Origin: Allium sativum
Lineage: Eukaryota > Streptophyta > Magnoliopsida > Asparagales > Amaryllidaceae
DNA length: 64,000 nucleotides
Direction of reading: 5' to 3'
Assembly (NCBI GenBank): GCA_030737875.1
Contig: CM060918.1
Span: 881,620,403 to 881,684,402, forward strand
The first letter of the stretch is position 1. Every line of letters begins with the position of its first letter. Shown piece after piece: positions 37,301-49,855 of this stretch. A program made the position numbers and the translations under genes. The notes below the pieces were generated by a model. The model made no database searches. It had not been told where the DNA came from and saw only the letters and a list, made by a program, of their open reading frames with translations.

Positions 37301-37771
37301 ATGGAGTAAACCCGTTCCACGAAAGTGGTGTGGTCCTGTGATTAGCCATATTTTAAATGTGTTGAGTAGATTTCTCATACCAGTCCCATGACTGACTCGT
37401 AGTTTGTTTCACTTTCAAACTCGGGTGCCCCTTTTTCTACATGGGCAGCCTTGTGTTCAGGTTTAGCAGGCTTTTCTGGATAGCTGGAGCTGAAGATGGA
37501 TTCTATCATTTATCTCTTTTTATGCTGTTCAGCTCCTATTGTACATATTTTGTTTGTTTTTCCGCTATAGACATTTATGTATAGCTGAACTGTATTTGTA
37601 CTAAGTATGATCCTGTATACTGTGTAACTCTGATGATTACGTTTATCCAGTATATTCTATTGTTCATTATCTGGTGTATTTATTTTATTCTGTTCTGCTG
37701 TTATCTGTTTATGTGTTATATTCCAAAGATTACCCTTGTCACCGATTAGTACGGGAAATGGGGTCGTCACA
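32851..37771 (+). mobile_element. Gamma solo LTR, main segment
   Basis: It continues from 16287 after the CAAGG duplication and is homologous, in opposite orientation, to 5' LTR positions about 160 onward. Landmarks are the U3 repeats (33050-33400), the GC-rich island (33580-33950, ending ACTGAGGTATAC, donor-like), a long TA run (34337-34380), tandem repeats (34725-35055), the 220-bp duplicated block (35460-35930), and the hairpin module (37381-37450). It lacks the 3'UTR-like block of the nested copy. At 36000-36230 it carries a beta-like patch with GGTTTCGGCCTTCGGGG that the nested copy lacks. Confidence 0.88.
37381..37450 (+). other. Conserved two-hairpin module of the gamma solo LTR
   Basis: CAGTCCCATGACTG at 37381-37394, then GGGTGCCCC paired with GGGCAGCC at 37424-37450. 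Confidence 0.65.
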
Positions 37772-38204
37772 GCGCCCAATACTTCCACCGCCACTCGATC
37801 CCTCCAATTCCCCCTCCCCCCTCACCGTCTAGCCGAGCACGCCCTAAGGCCGACACCTTGACATTCCCCGATCGATCTCCGGCAACCCCAGGCGGCGTAA
37901 AAGTGCAAATCTAGTTTTGAGGGGGGGTTCGAACGTGGTGGCTGAAGCGTACACAAAGGAGGAAGATGGAATAACAGTGGAAGGTAGTCTTTCCTATATT
38001 CTTTACTGTAGGATTGTTTTAAAATTTAAATTAGAATTGTTTTAAAAATTTAAATTAGCAGGGTTTTAAAAATAAAATAGCATTATATATAAAAAAATAT
38101 ATAAATAATTTTAAATTAAAAATATGGGTTTTATTATATTTTTAACACTGTAAAGATTATATTTTTGAAACTGTAAAGATTAGATTTTTGAAACTGAAAA
38201 GATA

Positions 38205-38420
38205 GAGAAAATAAAAATATGATTTTTATATAGTAGACATAATAAAAATATGATTTTTATATAGTAGACATAATAAAAATATGATTTTTATATAATGTAG
38301 AGAATAAAAATGTGATTTTTATAGTGATGAAATAAAAATTCGATCTTTGCATATATGAAGTAGAAATAAAAATATGATTTTTATATATTGAAATGAAGTA
38401 ATAAAAATATAATTTTTATT
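38205..38420 (+). repeat. Array of short palindromic units in the beta LTR
   Basis: About seven units 28-35 bases apart are centred on ATAAAAATATGATTTTTAT, an imperfect palindrome able to form an 8-bp stem. The other beta LTR has a longer version at about 63420-63890. Confidence 0.75.
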
Positions 38421-41400
38421 TGAACAGCGTGAAAAGAACTGCATAGGAATGTCAAACCGATCCAGACGGTTCAGCAGTTCAAAAAGCAAAGCACGGCGGA
38501 GTGGAACCCTCTGTGAGAACTCCTCACCTTTAATTTAAATTTCTAGTTAAAAATATATACTAGGATGCAAACGGTGTTTAGTAGCACCCGACACCCGTCA
38601 TCCACAGACCATGGACGGCTTGTATGCTTGTTTGTTTGATTTTGATGTGTAGTTGATTGTGTGATGTGATGTGAAAGGAAATAAAATACATATATAGTTA
38701 AAAATATTTTATAGTTAATAATAGATTTTTTAACGTGTATTTGAAATGAAATAAACTAATATAAACAAATCGGACGATTTGTTTGTATACACACATTTGA
38801 CTTATATTGATTGGGACGATAAATTTTACACATCGCCCAACTGCACAAATGAAATCTGTGTTTGATTATTTGAAACCCCACACGGGTATTGGGATGAAAT
38901 TTAATGTACACTAATCCCGATTGTTTAGCTGTATGTCGATCGATTGATTGATAGACTATTATAAGCGTTGAATATTTATATTTGATGCTTATACAGTGTA
39001 GAATGCACTTTGGATGAAGGTTGATTATTTGTCATTGTTGAGATATACGTGTGTTGTAGAAAATCCATATAATTAACACTATATGGTAATTGACTGGGCC
39101 TCATTTCAATTTATAAAATAAGAAAATAATTTCCTGTGTTGAATAAAAGCCGTGTTGATTATATTAACGCCATTTCGACGTGAACGATATTTATATCGAT
39201 TTTATTCATTTTATAATGAATATCGAAATTGGTTTCAAAATTCGAATTAAATTGAAATGAATTGAAATTCGAATTAAATTGAAAAGAATTGAAATTCAAA
39301 TTATATTTAAATAGAATTGAAATAGTTTTGAATTGAATTTAAAACGTATTGAAATTGAATTGAAATCGATTTGAAATGAAATTAAAATGAATTTATATTG
39401 AAAAATTCGATTTTGATTTGAATTTGAAAAGGAAGTTGAAATCGTTTTGAAAACGAATTTTAAAACGATTTATAAAATACATTTTAAAAGGAAATCGATG
39501 AAGTATATATTATATATTATATATATAATATAATGGCCTGAATAGAAGTCGTCGCGCTGCGGAAGTTCGCAAATTTCGACCATTGACTTCGAACGGATAT
39601 TACAGGAGATCCGACCGGTAGATTCTCCTAAAACTGGAACCGTTGGGTTCGTATCGAAAAGAGCTTTCTAACGAATATTAGAAATTTGAAATCTAACGGT
39701 TGGATTTGGAATTATGTCCAAATCAAATTTGGAAAAGGTCGTTGTAAGTGCAGTTCGATGGCTATTGGTGGAAATCGACTGTACGGGCCTTGATAAAATT
39801 ATTAAAAATAGTAATAATTTATGTAAAATCATAAGAAATGATTTGTGAAGAATTAGGATGAAAATTTCCATATTTGAAAAGATGAAAATAGATTTTTATC
39901 AAAATGAACTAGTTTTGAACTAGAATAATAATTTATTTATTTTTAAAATAAATAAATTGGATTTGAAATGGTTTTGAAAATAACCAGAATTTCCAATAAC
40001 TGAATTGGAATGGATTTGAATCGAAATCATCTTCGGAATAGTTCGATGTTGGATTTCGTGATTATACAGATAGTGTTATGGAAATTTGAAAGATGTATAG
40101 ATATCGTTATTTCCAATACGATATTTGTTGGTCGTAGAACTTGATATTTAATATAAGCCAATATATTTTCTATTCAGAGCCTTGTATTTAATATCAAATG
40201 TGATTTGGGTTTGTCGTGAATGGTGTCTTCATTAACACTATTCTTAAGTCCAGTTGAGAAAAAGATTAAATCTTTTTATTTAGATTTAATGAAGTATACC
40301 AGTTAAATAATATTTAATTGGAATTGAATTGATATTGATTTTTGGGTTTATCGTGAACAGTGTTTTAAATAACACTTTTTCTTTAACCCGATAGTTAATG
40401 CAATGTGATTTTGGTTTGTCGTGAACGGTATCTTCAATAATATTGTTCTTAGACCCAAAGGAGTTAAGAAAATCAGAAACTAACTGGATATTAGTTAAGT
40501 TGAATCGTTTCTTGGGTATTGATCTGACGACCTTTGGGGTTAATACATAGGGAATTGCTCACTTGCTAATTTACGGTTAAGGACTGATTTAAACATGATG
40601 TGATTTTTGGGGTTTATCGTGAACCGTGTTTTAAATGACACCGATTCTTTAACCCAGTTAAAGATTAAAATTAAGTGGAGTTTTAATGAATCTTTAATTA
40701 GATTGAAATGATTGAGAATGGAGTATCACCAGTTTTTCTCTAGGCGATAGTTAAATCTTTAATTAGATCTGAACATGAAATGGTAATTGAATTTACCGAT
40801 AACACCGTGGTGTTAGATATGAAGTATTACCAGTTTTACTTCATGGGATGAATAGGTTGGGATTGGGAAATTAAAACCAATGATTACTTCGGTAAGGTTC
40901 ATTAATCCCGACTAGTTTGGATAAACCATAATTTGGTTTGAATAAATATTCAAAGGAAGATTAAAGCATAAATTTAAAGAATTATCTTTGATAAAATTAA
41001 TGGGAACCTTTCCCTAAGAATGTGAAATTTAGAAAATAACTGTAGGTTAGTTAAGAAGAATGGTTTCCTGTGTATTGATCTGATGTTGGTTTCGGCCTTC
41101 GGGGTTAATATTTGGGGAATTGTTCTCTTACTAATTTACGGTTAGCGACTGATGAATTGGAACGAGGCGTATGTTGTGTTTGTGTAACACTTGTTTATTA
41201 TATACACGAGTTATTCAGAAAGACCGGCTTTATCCCATTCTGAATAACTGATTCGACGATGAGTCGAAGATGGAGATGGTGGTTGAAGACCGGAGGTCTT
41301 CACGTCATTTGGATAATTACTGATGATCTTGATTGGGCTGTACACCCAAGAGGAGGGAATCAGTTAGTGATCGTCTAGACGTACTTGGAGATCGATGGAT

Positions 41401-42374
41401 ATGCGGGGTACTAGGTGCCTCCGGTTTCGTTCAGACCCAGAACGGACTTGTAGATGGACTGTGTGTCTGACATTGGATTTCATTCTGTGTGACTGATATC
41501 GGTTGCATAGAGTGGTTTGCCTGTGTTGCATGCTAAGATGCAAATGATCAAGGCTTCTGTTGAAAAGCAGAGTCTTATGGATGATGATCAAAGAATGACC
41601 TGTGTGGCATAGCTTTGTGTAACATGAATTCGCGAGCCTCACACTCCTGTTGTGAACCAGAAACGGGAGAGGACATCAGGTAGGGCATGCGTTTCCTTCT
41701 AGTTAGAAGTGGCGTCAGTGGTTTTACACACCCTGACGTGTTTGACTTATGTGGTTGTTGCTGTTGCGAGGCGCCTCAGATATATCGGTGACTTTGTGAA
41801 GCCGATGGAGTCATTCGTTGGCTCATTGACACCCCAAAGGGTGGGGAAACGAAGTGTTCAGGCATTTTAATCCACATCGGTGGACCGGCCCTGACGATCC
41901 AAAGGTCACTCGAGCTCTGACCTTAGACACGGACTAGAGCATCTCGAATCAGTAAGGACTATCTTTTGCCTTGGTTCACAGATGGAAATCCATCTTCCAA
42001 TACGTGATATTTGCGGTTTTGATTGTAGAGCCTAGTATTGGCGACATAGTAGCATGGGATGCTATGCCGCCTATGATTGATATTTATGATTGAAATTGTT
42101 TTGACACTATACACTTATTATAGTATCAAATGATTTGTTTTAAACGTACTAAGCATGTTTGGCTATTATAAGGTAAAACCCTATCCTCCGGCTTGCGTTG
42201 CATTGTGTGATGGGACCTGGGTCTTATAATAGCTTCATTTTTCTTTATTTAGCATTGAGTTGTTGTTTTATGCAGTGGTATTCTTGGGAGAAAACTCGTT
42301 CCGTGTTATACGGCGTGGTCCCTTGATTTACCTAACTTTAAAATAAAGATTAATAACTATTTTAGTTCTCACAC

Positions 42375-42447
42375 CAGTCACATGACTGACCTGGAGTTTA
42401 TCATTTTAACCTAAACTCTGGGTGCCCTTATTTTGACATGGGCAGCT
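42375..42447 (+). other. Conserved two-hairpin module of the beta LTR
   Basis: CAGTCACATGACTG at 42375-42388, then GGTGCCC paired with GGGCAGC at 42421-42446. Confidence 0.65.
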
Positions 42448-42756
42448 AGTAGTTTTGGTTTTGACGATTTATATTCATAGGATCCTGATTTACAGCTGGA
42501 ACGATACTCGGAAAGCTCTGTATCCGTGTGTTACTTCTAGTTGTGTATTGTATTATTTTTCCGCTGCTATGTAATGTATTTTAATCTCTGATATTTTTCT
42601 GTTGTGTAATATTTATTTATACTCTGTATATTCTTGTAATCTGATGGAATTGTTGTAATATACAATGAATTGTTCTTCTGTCTGCATTCTTTTGTGTGTT
42701 GTTCTCAAAGTATCCGCTCTTTCCATACCGGGGAAGTTACTGGTCCTTACATCTAG

Positions 42757-43614
42757 GAACATATACCGCTCTGGGTAGTGTGTCCTAGACTTGGGGGCAT
42801 CGTTCGATAGGTAGCATAATCCCTAGTTGGACCTAGGTCGCGTAAACCCTGAATCCGAGAAGCGTTCAATAGGTAGCATAAACCCCAGTGTCCCTGGGTA
42901 GCATAAACCCTGTTTGAATCTAGGAAGCGTTCGATAAGTAAACCCTAGTTGGATCTAGGTAACACTCGACGGATAAGGGACTACATACACAATAAAAAGG
43001 GGATCATTTTATCATGAACACACGATGCTAGTTGAAGCAGTCCTTAGTGGGTGCAGAGAAATAGAAGTGGGTGTGATAGCCAATTCCGTTAATCTTACCT
43101 TGTCTTGTTATAGGATTATCTTATCACTATGGTACGGTTCTAAGTTCAGTTTGTTCATGTCATAGTCCTTTTCTTGTTTACATGCTAAAGTATAACGGGA
43201 CTTTCCAGACTTATTTCTTACCTAGTTTGTTTTCGCCTCTTTTCTTCCGTTTCCCCCCTAGGCAGCCAGGGAGGGAATAGCTCAGCTCATTTTGGACCGT
43301 TGCTCTTTCCGAGCTTGAAGATTCTTTGACGAATTGCTTTGAACTCCATTTTCTACTGCTATGGCTGGCTTATCCTTTATTGGGAATATCATTGTCAGTT
43401 TATGCTTCGTTATTTTAAACAAGACAGACGCTTTGTTGTAATAAGTATTGGTATTGTAAAACAATCTTTGTACAAGCTGTTTTTAAATAAATAAAGGTTA
43501 TTTATTTGCTTTATTTATCTGTCTTGTAATTTTTCTTCATCTTGTACCAAAAATGCTCCACAGAAGTTAAGGCATTCCCTTTGTGAGTGACCTTAACGGA
43601 GGTGGGGTGTTACA
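42757..43614 (+). mobile_element. Delta solo LTR, 3' segment
   Basis: It begins with decayed tandem units containing GATAGGTAGCATAA and GGATCTAGG (42757-42970); the beta TSD TCTAG falls in such a unit. It then matches the end of the delta 5' LTR (56840-57112), including GCATTCCCTTTGTGAGTGAC and the terminal GGGGTGTTACA. GTTTC at 43615-43619 is the right TSD. Confidence 0.85.
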
Positions 43615-43619
43615 GTTTC

Positions 43620-45014
43620 TAAACACTCCTGTACGATGAACCGACATAGTATGTTTTGAAAAGTGGGTAAACGGAATAATTTTACGCAAAATATATTTTG
43701 TTATAAAAGAAGTATATATATTGGAATTACTATAATTGATGTGTTTGTCATTACTGTAATTGAATAAGATTATAATTGAAATGATTATAAATAACCAATC
43801 TGAATTCGTATAAGTGTAGTATATAAAATCAGATGAACTAAATATGAATTTAGATCAGAACTGGAATTATAACTCTGGAAATTTGAATAAGTGTTTTTAA
43901 TTAGATTTCGATTAAGTATATGGCAATTTAAAAATCTTGGGAGATTTTGGAAATGTTTACAAGCATTGTGAATGGTATTTTGAAATAATTTCAAAATGGA
44001 AATGTTTAAATATGAGTTTTGAAAAGTGATATTGTATTGAACTCACTTCAGCCACTAGGAAATAATTCTTATGTTGCTGGCCACATCATCAGTGTTTATT
44101 TTCTAGTTCTAAGTGGCAGATTACTACCAAAGATACAATTTTGAATTGTTTTGAGAAAATAAGTTGTTTGAAATCCGAAAAGGAATATATGGTTTTAGAA
44201 ATGCAAAGCTATTTAAAATTACTAGGAAGAGATTATTGAATTAAAAAAAATAAAGTGGAATTTGCAAAAGCAATTTGGAATTAAATTAAAGTCAATTAAG
44301 TGGAATTTGAATTGAAATAGAACGATACTGAGTAAGATTGGATTTTAAATAGAATTTGACTCAGGTAAGTAAATGAATTGATTGTTGAAATAAAAATCTT
44401 ATTTGAGTCATGAGATAAAGATAACTGATTAGAGGAATTAATTAGTTAATGAAATGTGGAATTATAACTCAATTTGGTTAAGTATATTATATTGATAAGT
44501 AAGAGTTGAAATGGGTAATGGAATTTGATTTGAGAATGAGATTTGGTTTGGGTATAAAATGATTGGATTTTAGGATGGATGATTGGAGATAGATTGGAAC
44601 ACCTTTGGTATATGTTGAATTGGAAATAGATGGAAATGATATAATGATATGCCCAACATAAAGGTACAAGTTTATTTATATATGAGTTTGGTGATTTGTG
44701 AGCCTATTTGGCAAACCGCTTGCCTATTTGATTTTCTTTGGGATGGGAGAAGGCCTAGAGAGGCAAGTTGTAGTTATACCGATTGAGCCGTACAAAGGAG
44801 ACGCTGGCGATTTTTTTTGAAATTTTAGGGTGTTAAATTTTTTCAGGATTTTTGAATTTTTTTTTTAATAAGAATGAATTATTATTTAATTGAAATTGCA
44901 TGGTTCAGTTGGAACTGAAGTTAAAAAGTAAACAAATAATTTTTGAACCGGTTAATAGGGTTTGTTTTCTACCTTAGCAATTTCGAGGACAAAATTATTT
45001 TAAAGGGGGAAGAA
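43620..45014 (+). mobile_element. Alpha interior, 3' piece (non-coding) with polypurine tract
   Basis: This is 1.4 kb of AT-rich DNA without gag or pol similarity. It does carry landmarks of the gamma 3' untranslated region: ATGCCCAACATAAAGGTAC (44648) and GCCGTACAAAGGAGACGC (44787), then TTTCGAGGACAAAATT (44980). The polypurine tract AAAGGGGGAAGAA is at 45002-45014. The interior is therefore essentially a leader joined to a 3' untranslated region. Confidence 0.85.
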
Positions 45015-46083
45015 TGTAACATCCCATATTTTTACGGTACCATAATTAATTTATTTAATTATTTAGATAGTAATTTAGAGATTTAAATGCTTGTTTAATT
45101 AAATAATATTGAATATTTATTTAATATAAATAATAAAATAATATATTTATTTCCAAAATAGTCGAAAATAGTGGAACTCGCAATATTGTGTGAATATGAT
45201 TATTTATAAGGTTTAATTCAGTTTAGAATTGAATTATAATAACGAATTTATTATTTAAACGAAGTTTGAACTTATATTTATAATATAATTTAAATCAAGC
45301 TCGTAATGGCGCGGTAGTTCGTAATACGGAATTTTGAACTTCAATTGAATATACAGAATCCTTTTTAAGTCAGATTTCTGTGAAACAAGAAACGTTCGGA
45401 GCTGGTGAACTATATTTTTCTAATGGAAGAGAAAAATCAAGATTTCGTCGTGTAGATTGCGAGTTATGTCTAATTCAAATTTTCAAAAAGTCGCTATGGA
45501 ATTCATTTATAATTTATAACTATTTATTTATATTATAAAAGGATTTTAATATAAAAGGAATATTGATTTAACCAAGATTTGAAATATCGAGTTATAAATG
45601 CCGATATATATATTTTGGAGCTGTATGATACTCTTTGTAAATATATACGATAATATTAAATTAATATTATTTAATTTGATTATATTTTAATTATATTAAT
45701 ATTTAATTAATTTATTTAGAGCCTTAGAAAATAGTCATTTTTGCGAATGACCTACGTTTTCAAAGAAATTAATTTTGACGTATCTGGAATGTTAAATTAT
45801 TGTTTGATTCCAATTTTCATGATTTTTGGAGTCATATGTGGTCGTATGAGATTTTAATGTGAAAAACAATCAATAATTTGACTTTAAAAATACGCTGTGT
45901 AAGCAAACGGATTCAGAATTCGACAAACAAGTTTCGTTGGGTCTGTAATGTCGAACTGTAGCTGCACGTCCATTTTCGTCGGAATTGGATATCATATGTG
46001 ATCTTACAAATTTTTAAATGATAAATAAAAATGACAATACAATATAAATTAATATAAAGCTTCTAAAACAATCTGCCCTATCC

Positions 46084-46116
46084 TATAAATACACCAATTT
46101 CACCATTAACCCTAAA
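46084..46116 (+). promoter_or_regulatory. LTR-C core promoter: TATA box plus telo-box
   Basis: TATAAATA (46084-46091) and AACCCTAAA (46108-46116), 1069 bases into the LTR, the same offset as in LTR-B. Confidence 0.6.
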
Positions 46117-49100
46117 CTTTTTCATTCCACGGTCAACAAATTCTTCCGACTCCATTCATTTTCTTTCCACAGTTAAACCTTGAGTGTATAAAATCAAACA
46201 AAGTCTTATAGAAATCTATAAATCGTGAAAGTAAGTTATTCAGATTTCTGGAATGCTGCTTTTCATTCCTGTATGAGTTTCAAAGCACTCGAATCAATTT
46301 CGTTTGCTGTCATGTGAAGAGCATGCGTCTAGGTTTGGATATATCCGACGTTTGGTAAGCTGTGGATCAAAACGAAGGGTGTTTTGGTGACTTTAGTAAG
46401 GAATAGTATGTATTGGTAGAAATTTGTAGAATTTCGTGTAAGCTGGGTTTGGCATTTTTACTAAAGCCATGGAAAAAGGGTCTGGAACTATGATGTAATT
46501 GGTGGTTGCGGTGTTGAATAAATCGATGGGAGATGGAAGGTGGTTCATTTGCAAAGTTTCGGGATTTATTGGAAGATAAAAGTGATGCAACTTTTGCTGT
46601 TGTATATGGGAGTTTTGGAGGAGTACGACTTACTAGGGCATGTCGAGTTTAACAGTTTTAACATGGGAAAGAGGAGACGGTGAAGAGAGGAGTAATGGTG
46701 ATTACGGTTTGTGTTCTTGCGAAGAATTGAATGGCAAATTGAAGCTTGAAATGTCGGCTATGTTAGGAGGAAGCTATAGCGTGATAGACGAGGAAGGAAG
46801 GCAGTAGATTGGAGTGGGTTTGATTATTATGTGGGTTGGATTAAGTGGTAAAAGCACAAGTATAAAAATAAATTTAAGTATAGTTTAATTTAAATAGTGC
46901 ATTAACTTGTTAATTTAATATCTTTGTCATACGTGATATGAATTTGACGGAACATGATCCGTTAGGATCGTATGGACGAGGGCTACACCACAAAACTGGT
47001 TTGGCATGAATTGGAGCTCGTTTGAGTTTATGGAGAAATTAAATGCCTGAACGGAACTGTTGAACATTTATCATTATTTAATGATAAACGACCAAAGTGA
47101 GTAAAAGTCACTAACTCTGCCCAGTTTATATTTTTATAACGTATGTTTAGAATTGATAAATGTTGGTTGATTGTTGTGTGTTGACTGTTTGGATGAACTG
47201 CTAATTAATTAATTAAGTATATAGATAACGATATATATATATACACATATATATATATATATATATATATTGTCAATCAAATATTGATTATGTTTATCAG
47301 AACATTTCATATTGAAATTTAATTGATGTTATTTATATTGTTTAACATCTATGGATGCAGGGAAACAGGTTGGTGGGATCCAACTGGATTCCTCAACATT
47401 TATGTTAATGTTTTTTCATATATTGTGATATATGGTTTGATATATAATATGTTATTGATTATATGTATTTGGATGATACTAGTATGGTATTTAAAAATAC
47501 CATAAGAAATATTAGAATATAAAAAAGGAATTTTTGAAATGGATATTGAATTTAAAGTTTTATAAAATCAGTAGATTTTATAAAAAGGAAATATTTGGAA
47601 AATTAATATAATAACAAAAAATGAAGTGGTGAGGTATAAAGAACTATGAGATATGAATTTAAAGTACATTTTAAATAGGTATTGTTTTAAGAGATAGACT
47701 GAGAAGATGAATTTTTAAATAATGTTTTATAAATTTAATAAAATATTTATCATTTGATAAATGGAATATATAAGTCTGAATTTATATAAAGAAGTAAAAA
47801 TCAGTTTCAACATTAATATTTGAAATCGAATGGGAATGTAGCAGTTGTAAAGGGAGTTACAAATTTGATTTTTACGAAGTCTATAAATAGAAGCATAAAT
47901 AGAATTTGGGTTTGAGATATTGTTTTTAAAATACAAAATCAAACTGTTTTGATTTGATAAAAGAAATGTCATTCACATTTGATATGAATAACGGATTTAA
48001 GAAAATATTTTGCAAAATGGAAATATTATAAAGAAATTTGGGTGGAAATAGGAATTTAAATGGAATTACTGAAATTAGAAACAGATAGTTGAGTTGAATG
48101 ACTTTCGGAGTATCGATCTGATGTTGATTTCGACTTTCGGGCTTTATACTTAGGAAGTTGTTCTCTTACTAGTTTATGTTAGAGACTGATAGATGTGAGA
48201 GGATAGTGAAGCGTGAACAAGGAATGGAAATGTTTTCCAATGTTAATAGCGTATATTTTCTGAATTTACAAAACAAGAATTTCTTGATATATGGAAATAG
48301 GAAATGGGGAAAAGAATATATTAATGATAAATTAATTAAAAAGGGAAAAAATATGATTGATGATTGATTAATAAAATATCCATTTGGAAATAAGATCGTT
48401 GTGCGTATGGATGTTTTCCTTTGAGAGTTAAATAACCGCTATCAAAGTTTTGACCATTTTTTCGTCGTCAATATGGAGAGACCAGGATTAGATTTATTAT
48501 CTGAAAGCCACTCCATATGGGCGTTAGCATTGCAAATCAAATACGATTAAGGTAATTGAAGACAGAGTTTATTTAAGGGTTGTTCTGGCAAATCCTAGGT
48601 AAAAATTGACTAAGATGGGTTTACAGAATAGTGCCTTCGGTTTGTCCAGCCCCAGGATAACTTGTATGGAAGAATGTCTGTCAGAGTACATTTAATAGAT
48701 CGCGTAAGTTGATCTCTTCAAACGTATTTATGTTTGGTAGCGGAGGAATTCGTTTCTCTTAGCTGTATACCTATGGTATTTTTAGGGAAATCAATATGTG
48801 ATTTGGCGGGTATAACGATGTGACATTCAAAGTACATATGTGTGATCTATACATTATGGCCTCTAGCCTCACAGCCGAGAAATGGTATAAACTCGGGTAG
48901 GTCGCATGGCTAAGTGGGTAGCTCCCAATTAGGGTGTATTATCACATGATTTAGAGAAATTTCATTTACTTCTTTAACCTATTTCCATGTTGTCTCTTTC
49001 GGGAAACGGTTGCTGATCCCAGCCGTTGGTGATAGTACATTTTGTACACTCCAGCGAAATGAGTGACCGATCATCTTTAGCCTGGGTTACAAGATGTACT

Positions 49101-49425
49101 TGTTGAACCCGGTGTATTCCTCTATAGAGATACACTATTGGAAGGTGGTCATATACCTTGCCAGTTGGAATCCATTACCAAATATGCTCCCGTGGTTTTT
49201 GATTATATATTATATATGTGGAACATGAGATGAAAGCATTCAACTAGATTGCTATTTATTTGATTTAGACATTATTATATATCAGAAGAGTATGGATTTT
49301 AAAAGAATGTTTTAGGCTATCGTAAGGTGAAAACCATACGTGTTTATGTGTGGATTGGTCTTATGATTATTTTTTCTTTTAAAAGAATTTTAAAAGTTAA
49401 ACAAATGGTTGAAATTTACTCACAC

Positions 49426-49506
49426 CAGTCAAATGACTGACCTAGTGTTTATTTTGTTTTGTTTTCCCTAAACTCTTGGGTGCCCAATTTTGTACGGGCA
49501 GTCAAG
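49426..49506 (+). other. Conserved two-hairpin module of LTR-C
   Basis: CAGTCAAATGACTG at 49426-49439, then CTTGGGTGCCC (49475-49485) paired with GGGCAGTCAAG (49496-49506). Confidence 0.65.
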
Positions 49507-49855
49507 TAGTCGAGATTTTACAGATACTTCGAGAGCTTGGAGTAGGAGGCTTCAGGATTATAAAGCTAGTGTTTTTCCTTTGTGTTGTAAGTGTTGTACT
49601 TCGATAATGGTATTGTATACAAATATTGATTTTATTTCAAAGTTATATTATATAATATATTTTATTCGTTCCGCTGTGAGATTTATGTTACTCTGATTCT
49701 GTTGTTATGTTCTTTTCCTCTTTTGTTCTAATTTTCAATCTTACTTATTCTCACCCTCTAATTTCCTTCTATTAATGATCTCGAACATTCGATGCCTGAA
49801 TAATTGTCATGGGTTTTATGTTGATTTTCTGGGTCGAAAATTCGAGTTCGTTACA

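Larger units (their letters stand above)
16129..37771 (+). mobile_element. Gamma solo LTR (interrupted), layer inside the beta LTR
   Basis: It starts TGTAACGACCCAG (16129) and ends GGGGTCGTCACA (37771), flanked by GCGCT (16124-16128) and GCGCC (37772-37776), a TSD with one mismatch. The own sequence is 16129-16287 plus 32851-37771, about 5.08 kb. It carries no primer site or polypurine tract. The complete gamma element has inserted 159 bases from its start, in the opposite orientation. Confidence 0.85.
15017..42751 (+). mobile_element. Beta solo LTR (interrupted), layer inside the delta solo LTR
   Basis: It starts TGTAATAACCCGG (15017) and ends GGTCCTTACA (42751), flanked by TCTAG at 15012-15016 and 42752-42756. 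The own sequence is 15017-16128 plus 37777-42751, about 6.09 kb, very long for a single LTR. There is no primer site, polypurine tract or interior, so it is a solo LTR. A second beta LTR starts at 62018. Confidence 0.85.
37777..42751 (+). mobile_element. Beta solo LTR, 3' segment
   Basis: It resumes in the GC-rich island (about 37777-37960) and passes a donor-like AAGGTAGTC (37981). A palindromic array (38205-38420) follows, then a block with CCGTTGGGTTCG and GAGATCCGACC shared with gamma (39590-39730). Next come AT-rich repeats including two GGTTTATCGTGAA-type units (40210-40660) and the GGTTTCGGCCTTCGGGG motif (41089). The segment then runs parallel to the gamma solo LTR (41030-42250). The hairpin module is at 42375-42447 and the LTR end TTACA at 42747-42751. 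No coding frame is supported. Confidence 0.85.
11449..43614 (+). mobile_element. Delta solo LTR (interrupted), layer inside the alpha interior
   Basis: It starts TGTAACACCCCG (11449) and ends GGGGTGTTACA (43614), flanked by GTTTC at 11444-11448 and 43615-43619. The own sequence is 11449-15016 plus 42757-43614, about 4.43 kb. No primer site or polypurine tract accompanies it, so it is a solo LTR left by LTR-LTR recombination. The ends match the delta element at 53958-57112. It is longer than that LTR, partly because of tandem repeats. Confidence 0.85.
6563..49855 (+). mobile_element. Non-autonomous alpha LTR retrotransposon (LARD-like), host of the nested stack
   Basis: The element consists of LTR-B (6563-11231), a primer site (11233-11244), a short non-coding interior (11232-11448 plus 43620-45014, about 1.61 kb together), a polypurine tract (45002-45014) and LTR-C (45015-49855). 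It is flanked by TGTTA at 6558-6562 and 49856-49860, a perfect 5-bp duplication. Without the nested insertions it would be about 11.1 kb. The interior carries no gag or pol homology, so mobilisation would have needed proteins from another element. This fits the large retrotransposon derivative (LARD) class. The second base of LTR-B has changed (TATAATGTCCC where LTR-C has TGTAACATCCC). Confidence 0.85.
45015..49855 (+). mobile_element. 3' LTR of the alpha element (LTR-C), 4.84 kb
   Basis: It starts TGTAACATCCC directly after the polypurine tract and ends TTCGTTACA, followed by the TSD TGTTA (49856-49860). It is the most complete alpha LTR in the window: U3 repeats at about 45720-46010, promoter at 46084-46116, GGTTGATTTCGACTTTCGGG-type motif near 48120, hairpins at 49426-49506. 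AT-dinucleotide runs lie near 47230-47270. No coding frame is supported. Confidence 0.9.
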
